Shown here: positions 8,995 to 16,973 of the stretch, piece after piece
How the letters are laid out: the number at the start of each line of letters is the position of its first letter
Position numbering within the stretch: position 1 is the first letter of the stretch
From: Sedimentisphaerales bacterium
GTDB lineage: Bacteria; Planctomycetota; Phycisphaerae; Sedimentisphaerales; SG8-4
Direction: 5' to 3'
Assembly (NCBI GenBank): GCA_016932895.1
Contig: JAFGCA010000815.1
Span: 1 to 28,652, forward strand
DNA: 28,652 nucleotides
The notes under the pieces: generated by a model
What the model was told of the DNA's origin: nothing
The model's database searches: none
The model's input: the letters and a program-made list of their open reading frames with translations, nothing else
Made by a program: the position numbers and the translations under genes

Positions 8995-9756
8995 TCAGGT
9001 CCCGGCGGATCCTCTCGAGCCCGACCGCGGTTGCAGGAAATGGCGAATGCTCTTGATGCGGACATCGGCGCTGGGATGGGTGGAGAAATACTCGCCCAGG
9101 TCAAGCGGTTCGGGTGCGGCCTTCAACTGTGCCAGATGGGAGAGCAGCTCGACGGCGCCTTCGGGCCGGTACCCGGCGCCGACAGCCAGCCGCACGCCCA
9201 GACGGTCCGCTTCCAGCTCCTGATCGCGCGAATACGCCGTCTCCAGAAATCGTACCCCGACCGTCCGCAGCCAGCCCCCCAGAACGCCCCGCACCGGCGC
9301 GGCGCGCGAGACGGTGGAGATCGCCGAGCTGGTGACGATCCGCTCGAACGTGTGACCCTTGATGATATGGGCCATCTCATGGCCCAGAATAAAGGCAATC
9401 TGGTCGTTGCTCCACTGGCACAGTTCCATGATGGGACGGCTGACGAATACGAAGCCCCCGGGCAAGGCGAAGGCGTTGGGCTCCCCGCCCAGGAAGCCCT
9501 CGAAATGGAACGTGCGGAGCTTGTTGGCCACGCAAGCGGTGAGCTGATAGCCGATCTCCTCCAGCGTTTCCCTGGTCCGGGGCCCGGAGTCTATTTGGAG
9601 CTGTCGCCGCGCCTCGTGCGCCAGGTCCCGCCCGACGCCGTGCTCCAGGCGGATCGCATCGGCCTCGGTGCCCGTCATAGACTCCCACATCCACCTGGCC
9701 TTGCGAACCTTCGGCCCCACCTTCCTGCCCAGATTGTAAAACAAGCCTTTCGCCAT
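8995..9756 (-). CDS. M48-family zinc metalloprotease
   Basis: 253 residues. The zinc site HEMAH is at 126-130, with the third ligand in ELEAD (E182). Upstream lies the family signature NAFALPGGFVFVS (94-106). The C-terminal STHPSADVRIKSI (about 224-236) is the typical M48 end segment before the last helix. There is no signal peptide or clear membrane helix, unlike HtpX and BepA, so this is a compact, probably cytoplasmic or peripherally attached M48 peptidase acting in protein quality control; its substrate is unknown. The ATG at 9756 has only a weak ribosome site (AGGG about 15 bases upstream). Confidence 0.88.
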   Translation of the reverse strand: MAKGLFYNLGRKVGPKVRKARWMWESMTGTEADAIRLEHGVGRDLAHEARRQLQIDSGPRTRETLEEIGYQLTACVANKLRTFHFEGFLGGEPNAFALPGGFVFVSRPIMELCQWSNDQIAFILGHEMAHIIKGHTFERIVTSSAISTVSRAAPVRGVLGGWLRTVGVRFLETAYSRDQELEADRLGVRLAVGAGYRPEGAVELLSHLAQLKAAPEPLDLGEYFSTHPSADVRIKSIRHFLQPRSGSRGSAGT

Positions 9757-9900
9757 TGGCGTACCGCTGCCCTGTCACCACTCGGTCGGTCTGGTTCACA
9801 CCGGAGGTCGGGACGTCTGCGACGCCCCGTCCGAGCCGGCCACGAGACATACATTAGCCCAAACAAATGCCCCAATCAAAGCAAAAGAAGGTTGACGGCG

Positions 9901-9928
9901 TTGTTGCCACTGTGTAGATGTATATTAT
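9901..9928 (+). promoter_or_regulatory. Upstream promoter candidate for the pilT operon
   Basis: TTGTTG (9901), 16 bases, TATTAT (9923-9928). A moderate match, 122 bases upstream of the stronger promoter. Confidence 0.4.
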
Positions 9929-10022
9929 AGGCCGTCGCGTTGACCTCGGAGGGACCACGAGGCCAGGAAAATGCCAGTGTTAAAAGAGGCGGACAATCAC
10001 ACGCCAGGGAAAAGTATCAAGC

Positions 10023-10050
10023 TTGACAACAGGGCCACGCGTCGTATAAT
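10023..10050 (+). promoter_or_regulatory. Full-consensus sigma-70 promoter of the pilT operon
   Basis: TTGACA (10023-10028), a 16-base spacer and TATAAT (10045-10050): both hexamers match the consensus perfectly. Transcription should start near 10057 and read into the PilT-like, PilB-like and CvpA-like genes. Confidence 0.75.
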
Positions 10051-10173
10051 AGAGAGTTGCAAAGGTTTGTTGTTACGGATCTTATCACAAGACGGCTGGT
10101 TTGAGACCGGGCCGCGCGTTGCACCAGCCAACAAGCAGAAACCGGCCTCGTCGCTATTGGAGTCAGCAGGAGC

Positions 10174-11307
10174 ATGACGTCGGAACAACCGCTCGATGAA
10201 CATAAACCACTCGATCACGAGCCGCAACTAAACAAGTATTTCAAAGCCGCGATCAAGACGCAGGCCAACGACCTGCATCTGAAAGTGGGGCAGCCTCCCA
10301 AACTACGCCTTTTCGGCCAGTTGAAGAACACCACCGGTGAGATCCTGACGCCCGAGCGAATGGAAGAACTGGTCTTTGAGATCATGACCCCGACACAGCA
10401 GGAGTTCTTCCGACAGAACGGGACGCTGGACTTCGCCCATGAGATCGGCAAGGAGCACCGATTCCGGATCAACGTCTTTCGCCAGCGCGGCATGGTCAGC
10501 CTGGTGGCCCGGCGGGTCAGCGCCCACGTGCCGACATTCGAGAGCCTGAACCTGCCGCCGGTGCTGGAGAAGATCGCCGAGGCCCGCCAGGGCCTGGTCC
10601 TGGTCGTGGGCCCCACCGGCTCGGGCAAAACCACGACCATCGCATCCATGATCGATCATATCACGCGGACCCGGTCGTGCCACATCGTGACCGTGGAGGA
10701 CCCGATCGAGTATCTCTACCTCGACAACAAGGCCCTGGTCTCCCAGAGAGAGATCGGCATCGATGTACCGAACTTTGAAGACGCTTTGACCTACCTCATG
10801 CGTCAAGACCCGGACGTGGTGTTCGTGGGAGAGATGCGGGACGCCAAGACCGTCACCGCGGGCATGCGGGCGGCCGAGACCGGCCACCTCGTGATGGGAA
10901 CGATGCACTCATCGAACGCGTCCCAGGCCGTACACCGGCTGCTGGACCTCTTCCCCCAGGAGGAACGCGAGCTGGTCCGCCAGGCGCTGGCCACCGCGAT
11001 CCGAGCCATCGTCAGCCAGGTCCTGCTGCCCTGTATCCATGAAGACATCGACCGCATACCGGCCGTCGAGGTCATGCTGGCAAATCCCTCCGTGCGGAAG
11101 CTCATCTCCGACGGCCGGGAAGCCGACCTGCCCAGCGTCATCCGGGGCTCGCAGCGCGAAGGCATGTTGAACCTGACCGACAACCTGTGTCGGCTCGTGC
11201 AAGAGGGATGGATCGATCCCAAGGATGCCTACAAGTACGCACCCAACGCCGAAGAACTGAAGATGGCACTCAAGGGTATACGAACCACAACCGAAGGTAT
11301 CCTCTGA
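10174..11307 (+). CDS. pilT: PilT-like type IV pilus retraction ATPase
   Basis: 377 residues. Secretion-ATPase motifs in order: Walker A GPTGSGKT (146-153), Asp box IVTVEDPIEY (171-180), Walker B DPDVVFVGEMRD (212-223) and His box TGHLVMGTMHSS (236-247), followed by AIRAIVSQVLLP, as in PilT. The N-terminal PAS-like domain has the DLHLKVG-x-PP motif typical of PilT/PilU. The enzyme is a cytoplasmic hexameric ATPase that powers pilus disassembly and twitching. It heads an apparent operon with a PilB-like protein 67 bases downstream and a CvpA-like protein. PilU or a planctomycete-specific paralogue remains possible, since no pilin, PilC or PilM genes are in view. Confidence 0.9.
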   Translation: MTSEQPLDEHKPLDHEPQLNKYFKAAIKTQANDLHLKVGQPPKLRLFGQLKNTTGEILTPERMEELVFEIMTPTQQEFFRQNGTLDFAHEIGKEHRFRINVFRQRGMVSLVARRVSAHVPTFESLNLPPVLEKIAEARQGLVLVVGPTGSGKTTTIASMIDHITRTRSCHIVTVEDPIEYLYLDNKALVSQREIGIDVPNFEDALTYLMRQDPDVVFVGEMRDAKTVTAGMRAAETGHLVMGTMHSSNASQAVHRLLDLFPQEERELVRQALATAIRAIVSQVLLPCIHEDIDRIPAVEVMLANPSVRKLISDGREADLPSVIRGSQREGMLNLTDNLCRLVQEGWIDPKDAYKYAPNAEELKMALKGIRTTTEGIL

Positions 11308-11374
11308 CGGCGGGCACGGCAATCTCGTCTGTCGTGGTTACATGATCGTGATTTCAATAGTAACGGAGCGCTAC

Positions 11375-13021
11375 ATGCCAGATTTCCTGCTGATGTCCAT
11401 CGAGTACGGCGGCTACGTTTCGATCGTCAAACTAATCGTCTATCTCCTGCTCTATTTCCTGTGGTTTCTGCTGGTCACCTGGGCCGCCAAGGACGCCAAA
11501 GTCGTCGAAACCAACGTCGGATTGTGGGTCGGCCTGCTGCTTGGCGCCGGAGCGGTCGCCAGCCTGCTCTGGTGGCTGATCCCCATTTTCATCGTGGGAC
11601 TGCTGGTCTATGTCCTTACCGTCGGCGCCACGGCGCTGGCCTTTGTGAAACACCGCAACGCCCGCGTGCTGGATTTCGATCGCGTCCTCACCGTCGATCA
11701 CATCAAGAGCCTTTTCAGCACCTCGGAGAAGCTCGAGGCGATGGAAGGATTCATGTTCATCACGACCAACAACAACGACGTCCCCCCGCCGGAGCCCAGG
11801 ACCCCCACGTTCTTCGGCTACCGCACCGCCTACGAGATTCTGACGGACGCACAGTATCGTCGCGCCAGCACGGTCGCGTTTGCCCCCAAGGGCGACGCCT
11901 ATGAAGTGACACACAACATCGACGGCGCCCCGACGAAACAGCCGGCGATACCGCGGGAGCAAATGGAGTACTTCATTGGATTCGTCAAAGAGATCGCGGG
12001 CCTCGACGCCAAAGAGAAGCGCAAACCGCAGAGGGGCAAATTCCGCACGCGGCAGCACAAGGAAAACACCGACTGGGAGGTCACCACGGCCGGCTCCACC
12101 GCCGGCGAGCAGGTTCGACTCAAACACGTGTCCAAATCCACGGAGCTGCGCCTGGGCGATCTCGGCCTGACGTCGGGGCAATTCGAGCAGTTGTCCCACT
12201 TTCCCCAGAAGAAGCAGGGGGTGTTTCTCATCACCGGCCCCCGCAAGAGCGGCGTCACGAGCACAATGTACGCCCTTCTGCGCAATCACGACGCCTTCAT
12301 GAACAACGTCAACACGATCGAGAAACAACCGGCGGCGCAACTGCCCAATATCACGCAGAACGTCTTCGCCCTGACCGATACGGGCACGACCACTTACGCG
12401 AAGAAACTCCAGGCCATGGTGAGAATGGGCCCGGACGTCGTGGGCATCGGCGAATGCGAGGACGAGGAGACCGCCAAGGTGGCCAGCACGGCCGCCATGG
12501 ACGGCAAGATCCTTTACGTCGTCGTGAAAGCCGACAGCGTGCTCCAGGCCCTGGGCAAGTGGCTCAAAATGGTCGGGGACCGGAGACTGGTGGCCGAGAC
12601 CCTGCTGGGCATCAGCAACCAAAGGCTGCTGCGCAAGCTCTGCGAAGAATGCAAGCAGGGATACGCCCCGAACGCCGAGTTGCTCAAGAAGTTCAATCTG
12701 CCGGCGGAGAAGGCCAAGGTCCTGTTCCGTCCCGGCAAGGAGGTCTATGACAAACGCGGCAAACCGTCGACCTGCGAAGATTGCCAGGGCACCGGCTTCG
12801 TCGGACGAACCGGAGTCTTTGAGATGATCGTGCTCGACGAGGACCTGCGCAAGGCCGTCAAACGCGTAAAGCAATTGCCCGAGCTCGGCATGCAGTTTCG
12901 ACGAGCCAAGATGCTCTACCTGCAGGAACAGACGCTGCGCAAAGTCATCGCCGGAACCACCGCGATCAATGAAATGCTGCGCGTCTTGAGCCCCGCGAAG
13001 AAACGAGCCGGCAAGGCGTAG
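11375..13021 (+). CDS. Membrane-anchored PilB/GspE-like protein with degenerate ATPase motifs
   Basis: 548 residues from the ATG at 11375 (GGAG seven bases upstream); an ATG at 11342 in frame lacks a ribosome site. About three membrane helices (15-37, 48-68, 69-91) precede a cytoplasmic region recognisably of the GspE/PilB class. The P-loop position reads GPRKSGVTST (288-297), with V where the catalytic lysine belongs. The Walker B/Asp region is MGPDVVGIGECEDEETA (351-367) instead of GEIRD, and the His box is lost (DGKILYVVVKADS). The tetracysteine zinc site of PilB/GspE is kept: C423, C426, C467 and C470, followed by GTGFVGRTGVFE. Structure retained with catalytic residues lost suggests a pseudo-ATPase that scaffolds or anchors the upstream PilT-like enzyme; that role is inference. 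Confidence 0.8.
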   Translation: MPDFLLMSIEYGGYVSIVKLIVYLLLYFLWFLLVTWAAKDAKVVETNVGLWVGLLLGAGAVASLLWWLIPIFIVGLLVYVLTVGATALAFVKHRNARVLDFDRVLTVDHIKSLFSTSEKLEAMEGFMFITTNNNDVPPPEPRTPTFFGYRTAYEILTDAQYRRASTVAFAPKGDAYEVTHNIDGAPTKQPAIPREQMEYFIGFVKEIAGLDAKEKRKPQRGKFRTRQHKENTDWEVTTAGSTAGEQVRLKHVSKSTELRLGDLGLTSGQFEQLSHFPQKKQGVFLITGPRKSGVTSTMYALLRNHDAFMNNVNTIEKQPAAQLPNITQNVFALTDTGTTTYAKKLQAMVRMGPDVVGIGECEDEETAKVASTAAMDGKILYVVVKADSVLQALGKWLKMVGDRRLVAETLLGISNQRLLRKLCEECKQGYAPNAELLKKFNLPAEKAKVLFRPGKEVYDKRGKPSTCEDCQGTGFVGRTGVFEMIVLDEDLRKAVKRVKQLPELGMQFRRAKMLYLQEQTLRKVIAGTTAINEMLRVLSPAKKRAGKA

Positions 13022-13090
13022 TTGCACCGTGTCGCGGAAAAACGGGACGCGGTACCCTGGATTTCAACCTGAAGTTACGGAGAGAAGATA

Positions 13091-14314
13091 ATGGTCAGCC
13101 TGGTCATGCTCGCAATCATGGTCGGATGCGCCGTCCTTTTGTACCTGAAGGGAACTCTGGTGCACGGGGTGGTGCTGATTTTCAATGCGCTGTTCGCCGG
13201 TTTTGCGGCGCTCGGCTTTTTCGAGCCGCTGGCCCGCTTCCTGATCAAATACTCCCCCGGCATCGCCGTCTGGGCGCCAATGATCTCTTTCCTGCTGCTG
13301 TTCATCCTGATCTTTGCCGTCCTGGAGGCGATGGTGATGCAGTTCGGCAAGGACAAGGCCGATCTCGGGTTCTGGCCGGAGCAGATCGGGAGAGTCCTCT
13401 GCGGAGTCTTCCTGGGCTACATCATGACCGGCCACGTGCTGGTGGCGCTGGCCACCGTCCCGTACCCCCTGTTCAATAAGTATCCCTACGAGCGCTTCGC
13501 CGAACGCAACCCGAATCCATCCAGCGCCACCAAACCGTTTCTCAGTCCGGACGGCTTTGTGACCGGCCTGTTCGGAAAAATCAGCCAGGGCAGCTTTCGG
13601 GCCATCAGCAGCCCGAGAAGCTTCGCCTTGCTCCGGGCGGACTTTGTGGACCAGCTCTATCTCAATCGCCTGAAACTCGCGCAAGAGGTTTCCCTCACGA
13701 CGAGCATCCCGGCGCTAACGGTGGAGAAGGGCCACGTGTGGTACGCCCCGGACAACCTGCGGGACACGGACGCCAAGCCGGTGTCGGCCCCGCCCGGCGC
13801 GAACCTCATGCTCGTTCGCATGGGGATCAAGAATCGGGCGATCAAGGACGCGGGCAAGTTCACCCTCTCCCAGGTTCGACTCGTCTGCAGCCCGAAAACC
13901 GATTCCGAGAACCCTCTGATCGGACAAGGGCAGGCGGTCTACCCCCTGGGGTACATCGGCGCCGATGCGCGTCTCGAACGCAAATCACTGGCCGAGATTC
14001 TCACGATGGAAGCTTCCGGAATGGCGGGCGACTCTCAGACGATCGACCTGGTGTTTTCGGTCCCGACGAATATGGCGGCGACGGTGATTGAGTTCAAGCT
14101 CAACAATGCGGTGCAACTGCCGGCTCCGGTTTCCGGCGAAGACGCCCCGGCCGTGCTGCCCTTCGGCAGCGCCGCCAAAGCATCGCCGGCCAAACCCCGG
14201 CCGCAGAGCGACGAGACCCGCCCCACCACGCGGCGAGACCCCGACGGCGGACGCGAGCGACGCGGACTCAGTGATATCAGCCAAAGCATCACCGGCCCCC
14301 TCGATGAAGAGTGA
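13091..14314 (+). CDS. CvpA-like membrane protein with an extra C-terminal domain
   Basis: 407 residues; GGAGA lies about nine bases before the ATG. Residues 1-125 form four hydrophobic segments with the spacing of CvpA/colicin V production proteins. From ~130 on comes a soluble part not found in ordinary CvpA (about 160 residues): a beta-rich stretch around 225-320 with LMLVRMGIKNRAIKDAG and FTLSQVRLVC, resembling DUF4352-like immunoglobulin-fold modules. A Pro/Arg-rich tail (~350-407) follows. It is the third gene of the PilT/PilB-like operon (69-base gap). Function unknown; CvpA identity is moderate. Confidence 0.65.
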   Translation: MVSLVMLAIMVGCAVLLYLKGTLVHGVVLIFNALFAGFAALGFFEPLARFLIKYSPGIAVWAPMISFLLLFILIFAVLEAMVMQFGKDKADLGFWPEQIGRVLCGVFLGYIMTGHVLVALATVPYPLFNKYPYERFAERNPNPSSATKPFLSPDGFVTGLFGKISQGSFRAISSPRSFALLRADFVDQLYLNRLKLAQEVSLTTSIPALTVEKGHVWYAPDNLRDTDAKPVSAPPGANLMLVRMGIKNRAIKDAGKFTLSQVRLVCSPKTDSENPLIGQGQAVYPLGYIGADARLERKSLAEILTMEASGMAGDSQTIDLVFSVPTNMAATVIEFKLNNAVQLPAPVSGEDAPAVLPFGSAAKASPAKPRPQSDETRPTTRRDPDGGRERRGLSDISQSITGPLDEE

Positions 14315-14458
14315 CCTCCCGGGCCTTTGTTTACACGGTTCCGCGAGTGAAAAGGCGGGGCCCCCGATCTTGCGTCAGTCCGATTTCCCGCGACGGAATG
14401 GTTTTTTCTGACGTGAATGCTGCGGTGACGTCCTGGCTCCCGGCCGAGAGAAGGTCGC

Positions 14459-14478
14459 GACAGGACAAAGGTCCCGTC
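14459..14478 (-). terminator. Hairpin at the end of the 49-residue gene
   Basis: On the minus strand, GACGGGAC, loop CTTT, GTCCTGTC: eight pairs including one G-U, starting within the stop codon. There is no U-run after it, so its terminator role is tentative. Confidence 0.35.
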
Positions 14479-14626
14479 AACTACAGACGGCCACCTCTTC
14501 GACGTTCAGTTCCATCAGGTGTTCGAGGTAGGTGGCCAAATCCGCCTCGGAGAATTTCGCCAGAAACTCCGGCTTGGCCGTTTTGTTAATCTCGTTGATG
14601 CTCTCGATCAATTCGTTCTTATCCAT
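14477..14626 (-). CDS. Small acidic protein, 49 residues
   Basis: Begins MDKNELIESINEINKTA at an ATG (14626) with AGGGTG about seven bases upstream. The frame stays open upstream to 14848, but that extension has no ribosome site and an unlikely Arg/Cys-rich composition. The protein is helical and acidic, with the pattern TA-x-PEFL-x-x-F-x-x-x-(D/E)L-x-x-YL-x-x-L, which I believe recurs in small planctomycete proteins (recollection, not searched). No signal peptide or membrane helix. Function unknown. Confidence 0.6.
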   Translation of the reverse strand: MDKNELIESINEINKTAKPEFLAKFSEADLATYLEHLMELNVEEVAVCS

Positions 14627-15038
14627 CCCCGGACACCCTTTATGGCATAGTAACCTTCTGCAAAAACGACTTGGGCCATATCGGCCGCGACCCGGGGTTT
14701 TCTTTAGCCCCGCTGTCACGAGGTCCGCAACGCCCCATAAACGAAGACACGACATGGAACCACAGATCGCGGCCGAACCACAACATATGGCCCGCCCCGC
14801 CCGCCGCCGAGACGCGAGTCTTTCACTGTCCAATAAAAACGAACGCACAAGGAGCGATGCGCCCCGGAAAAAATTGTCGAAAAAAAGCCGCCGGCCAACC
14901 GATTCTGCCTATAAAATCAGGGTTCTCTCGCTCCGGTGGAAACACCAGAGCGAGGATGGACAAGGGCCGCGTACTTTGATATAATGATCGGTTGTTGGGA
15001 ATCGCGTTCGCAATGAACCTCGTGTGGGAGGACATACG
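14627..15038. other. Divergent intergenic region
   Basis: Between the 49-residue gene (minus) and the tandem-repeat secreted protein (plus). It contains the plus-strand promoter at 14957-14985 and a GGGAGG ribosome site before 15039. No RNA gene or repeat was recognised. Confidence 0.45.
14957..14985 (+). promoter_or_regulatory. Sigma-70 promoter of the secreted tandem-repeat gene
   Basis: TGGACA (14957-14962), exactly 17 bases, TATAAT (14980-14985). Five of six and six of six matches. The transcript would start near 14992, about 47 bases before the ATG. Confidence 0.65.
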
Positions 15039-16214
15039 ATGAGGAGGATTCGGCGGGCACAGGAACGGTACGCCAGGGCAAACCGGCTCTTCAAGCGGCG
15101 GGTGATCGCCGTCGGCACGGCGGCGGCCCTCTCGCTGGCGACGGGGACGACCCTGGCCCAATCCACCGGCCTGGTGCCGGGTGACAAGCATCAACTCTCG
15201 GTCCCTCGGGACGCCGACAGGGACTTTCTGGCCGACGCGGAGGAATTCGCTCTCGGTTACCGCCCGTTCCAGACAGACCAGAACCGAAACGCGCTGCCCG
15301 ACGGCGCCGAACTGGCGGCCCGGTGCGCCGGCGCCATCGCGCAACTGCCCACCGAGGACGCGGTGACCGATCCGAGCCAGACCTATAAGAAAGAGATGCT
15401 CGTATTCGGCCTGGAAACCTGCGCGATCTGCGGCGAGACGGTGAACATGGGCGAAATGCACGTCGTCAATCCCCGCCTTGGGCTGGACGTGCGGCTGCCG
15501 ATCATCGCGGCCCATTACCTGGAGCACGGCTCCTTCGGCTACGCCGGTGACGTGCACGAGGGACGCGTCGACGTGGCGCGGCTCATGCGCGCGCTCGATC
15601 TGCGGTTTCCCTGCGAGCCGAACGAACATCAACTGCCGTTGGACCGCGTTACGCCCGGCGGCGATCCCGTCGCCCCGGACGCCAACGATCTCGACGGGGA
15701 CCTGCTGGCCGACAGCGAGGAACTGGCGGCGGGCCTGAATCTCTACGACCCGGACCAGAACGAGAATCTGCTGCCCGATGGAATCGAGCTGGCCCGGCGC
15801 TGCGCCGAGATCATCGAGCGTTTGCCGACGTTCGATCCCGATTCGCCCGATGCCAAGGGCGTCTACAAAATCGATTTCATGATGCGCGGCCTGGAGTGGT
15901 GTGACACCTGCGGCGAGTCGGTCAATATGGGCTATTACCGTATCGTCAACGCCACCTCCGGAACCTTCATCGAGGTCCCGGTGATTGCCTGGCACTACAT
16001 GCAGCACGGGTCGTTCAGCCACCTCGGAGACCTTCACGCCGGCCGCATCGACGTAGCGGCGCTGTGGGACATTCTCGAGCTGCCCGGACGATGCGGCGAT
16101 CTCGGCACGCTGTACCTGCCCGGCGACCTCAACGGCGACTGCAGGGTGAACCTCGCCGACTACGCCGAAATGGCCCGGCACTGGCTGGAATCGACCGACC
16201 CGGCGGCGAAGTAA
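15039..16214 (+). CDS. Secreted protein with two copies of a Cys/His domain and a dockerin-like end
   Basis: 391 residues; the ATG at 15039 has GGGAGG seven bases upstream. An Arg-rich start and hydrophobic segment (21-40) form a signal peptide ending near TTLA-Q. Two ~145-residue repeats follow (about 50-190 and 208-350). Each has a Ca2+-loop-like run (D-A-D-R-D-F-L-A-D-A-E-E; D-L-D-G-D-L-L-A-D-S-E-E), then D-x-N-x-N-x-LPDG-x-ELA-x-RCA. Next come C-x2-CGE-(T/S)-VNMG (C128/C131 and C288/C291) and HY-(L/M)-x-HGSF-x5-(D)-x-H-x-GR-(V/I)-DVA. The C-terminus GDLNGDCRVNLADY (362-375) is a dockerin-like/EF-hand repeat common at the ends of planctomycete secreted proteins. I do not recognise the repeated domain; Cys and His pairs suggest metal binding or disulfides. 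Confidence 0.8.
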   Translation: MRRIRRAQERYARANRLFKRRVIAVGTAAALSLATGTTLAQSTGLVPGDKHQLSVPRDADRDFLADAEEFALGYRPFQTDQNRNALPDGAELAARCAGAIAQLPTEDAVTDPSQTYKKEMLVFGLETCAICGETVNMGEMHVVNPRLGLDVRLPIIAAHYLEHGSFGYAGDVHEGRVDVARLMRALDLRFPCEPNEHQLPLDRVTPGGDPVAPDANDLDGDLLADSEELAAGLNLYDPDQNENLLPDGIELARRCAEIIERLPTFDPDSPDAKGVYKIDFMMRGLEWCDTCGESVNMGYYRIVNATSGTFIEVPVIAWHYMQHGSFSHLGDLHAGRIDVAALWDILELPGRCGDLGTLYLPGDLNGDCRVNLADYAEMARHWLESTDPAAK

Positions 16215-16238
16215 CGCAAACGCCAAAGGACAAAAGGA

Positions 16239-16739
16239 GTGCCCTTGGAACTGGACAGAGCGGCTATCGAGTACATTCGGGCTCTGAAGGAAACGGATTT
16301 CGAGCTGGCGTATCTGGCCATGCTCACGCGTGAGGGACTCAAGCCGCTCAGCCGGTGGGAGAAACCCCTGGGCGAGCGGGACCTTGACGCGTTGCAGCAG
16401 ATGGGGCTCCAGACCCGGCTTCTCCGCCGCACCGTCAAGAAAGGAAACAGCCTCGTCGAGGCGATCTTCGGCCCCGCGCCGGCCTGCCTGAACATCTACG
16501 TGGACCGATTCGCCGAGCGCCCCGTGGACAAGTCGCCCGAAACCGTGCGAATCGAAGGCTTTCTGTTCGGATACCCGTCCTGTTGCGTCGAACAATACGC
16601 TCAGCACCCGTACGCGCCGAACGACTTGCCGGAAGCAACGCAGAAGATCCTGTTCCACTGGGCCTGCAAAGGGTGCCGGATCACCCCGCTGCTGCTCCCG
16701 GCGTACGGCCGGATCCACCGGCTCGTCGAAGCCTATTGA
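16239..16739 (+). CDS. Uncharacterised Cys-motif protein, DUF483-like
   Basis: 166 residues from a GTG at 16239, with AAAGGA eight bases upstream; a TTG at 16245 with AGGAG five bases upstream is an equal alternative. The C-terminal half holds FGYPSCCVEQY (110-120) and HWACKGC (140-146), a CC plus C-x2-C pattern that resembles DUF483, a family best known in archaea; this match is from memory and uncertain. The four Cys and H140 could bind a metal or cluster. The N-terminal half is helical. The gene starts 24 bases after the tandem-repeat gene, so the two are probably co-transcribed. Confidence 0.7.
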   Translation: MPLELDRAAIEYIRALKETDFELAYLAMLTREGLKPLSRWEKPLGERDLDALQQMGLQTRLLRRTVKKGNSLVEAIFGPAPACLNIYVDRFAERPVDKSPETVRIEGFLFGYPSCCVEQYAQHPYAPNDLPEATQKILFHWACKGCRITPLLLPAYGRIHRLVEAY

Positions 16740-16973
16740 CCAGCCCGCACCACCGCCGCCCCCGGACGCCCGACGACGACGCATCGAGGCCCAAAGCCCG
16801 CCCCCGGCCGCCCCAACCTCCGCCGAAAAGGGCATTTCGTCCGAAAAATCGAGCCGAACCGCCGATTTGGGGAAAAACCTCTTGAGTACCCCGCCCGACC
16901 CATTGTAACATCGGAGGTTTTTGAGAGTCCGTACATGGTGATTCGCTTGAAAAACCTTGTTGGAGGTTAAACT

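Larger units (their letters stand above)
9757..10173. other. Divergent regulatory region ahead of the pilT operon
   Basis: Holds two plus-strand promoters (9901-9928 and 10023-10050) and a leader of about 117 bases from the second one. A 68-codon open frame (9971-10177) spans the second promoter and ends in an ATGA overlap with the pilT start; it is probably not a gene. No minus-strand promoter for the M48 gene is convincing. Confidence 0.5.

Noticed and set aside
9971..10177. 68-codon plus frame ending in ATGA overlap with pilT
   Set aside because: The full-consensus promoter lies inside it, its ribosome site is too close to the ATG and composition is not protein-like; the overlap is probably chance.
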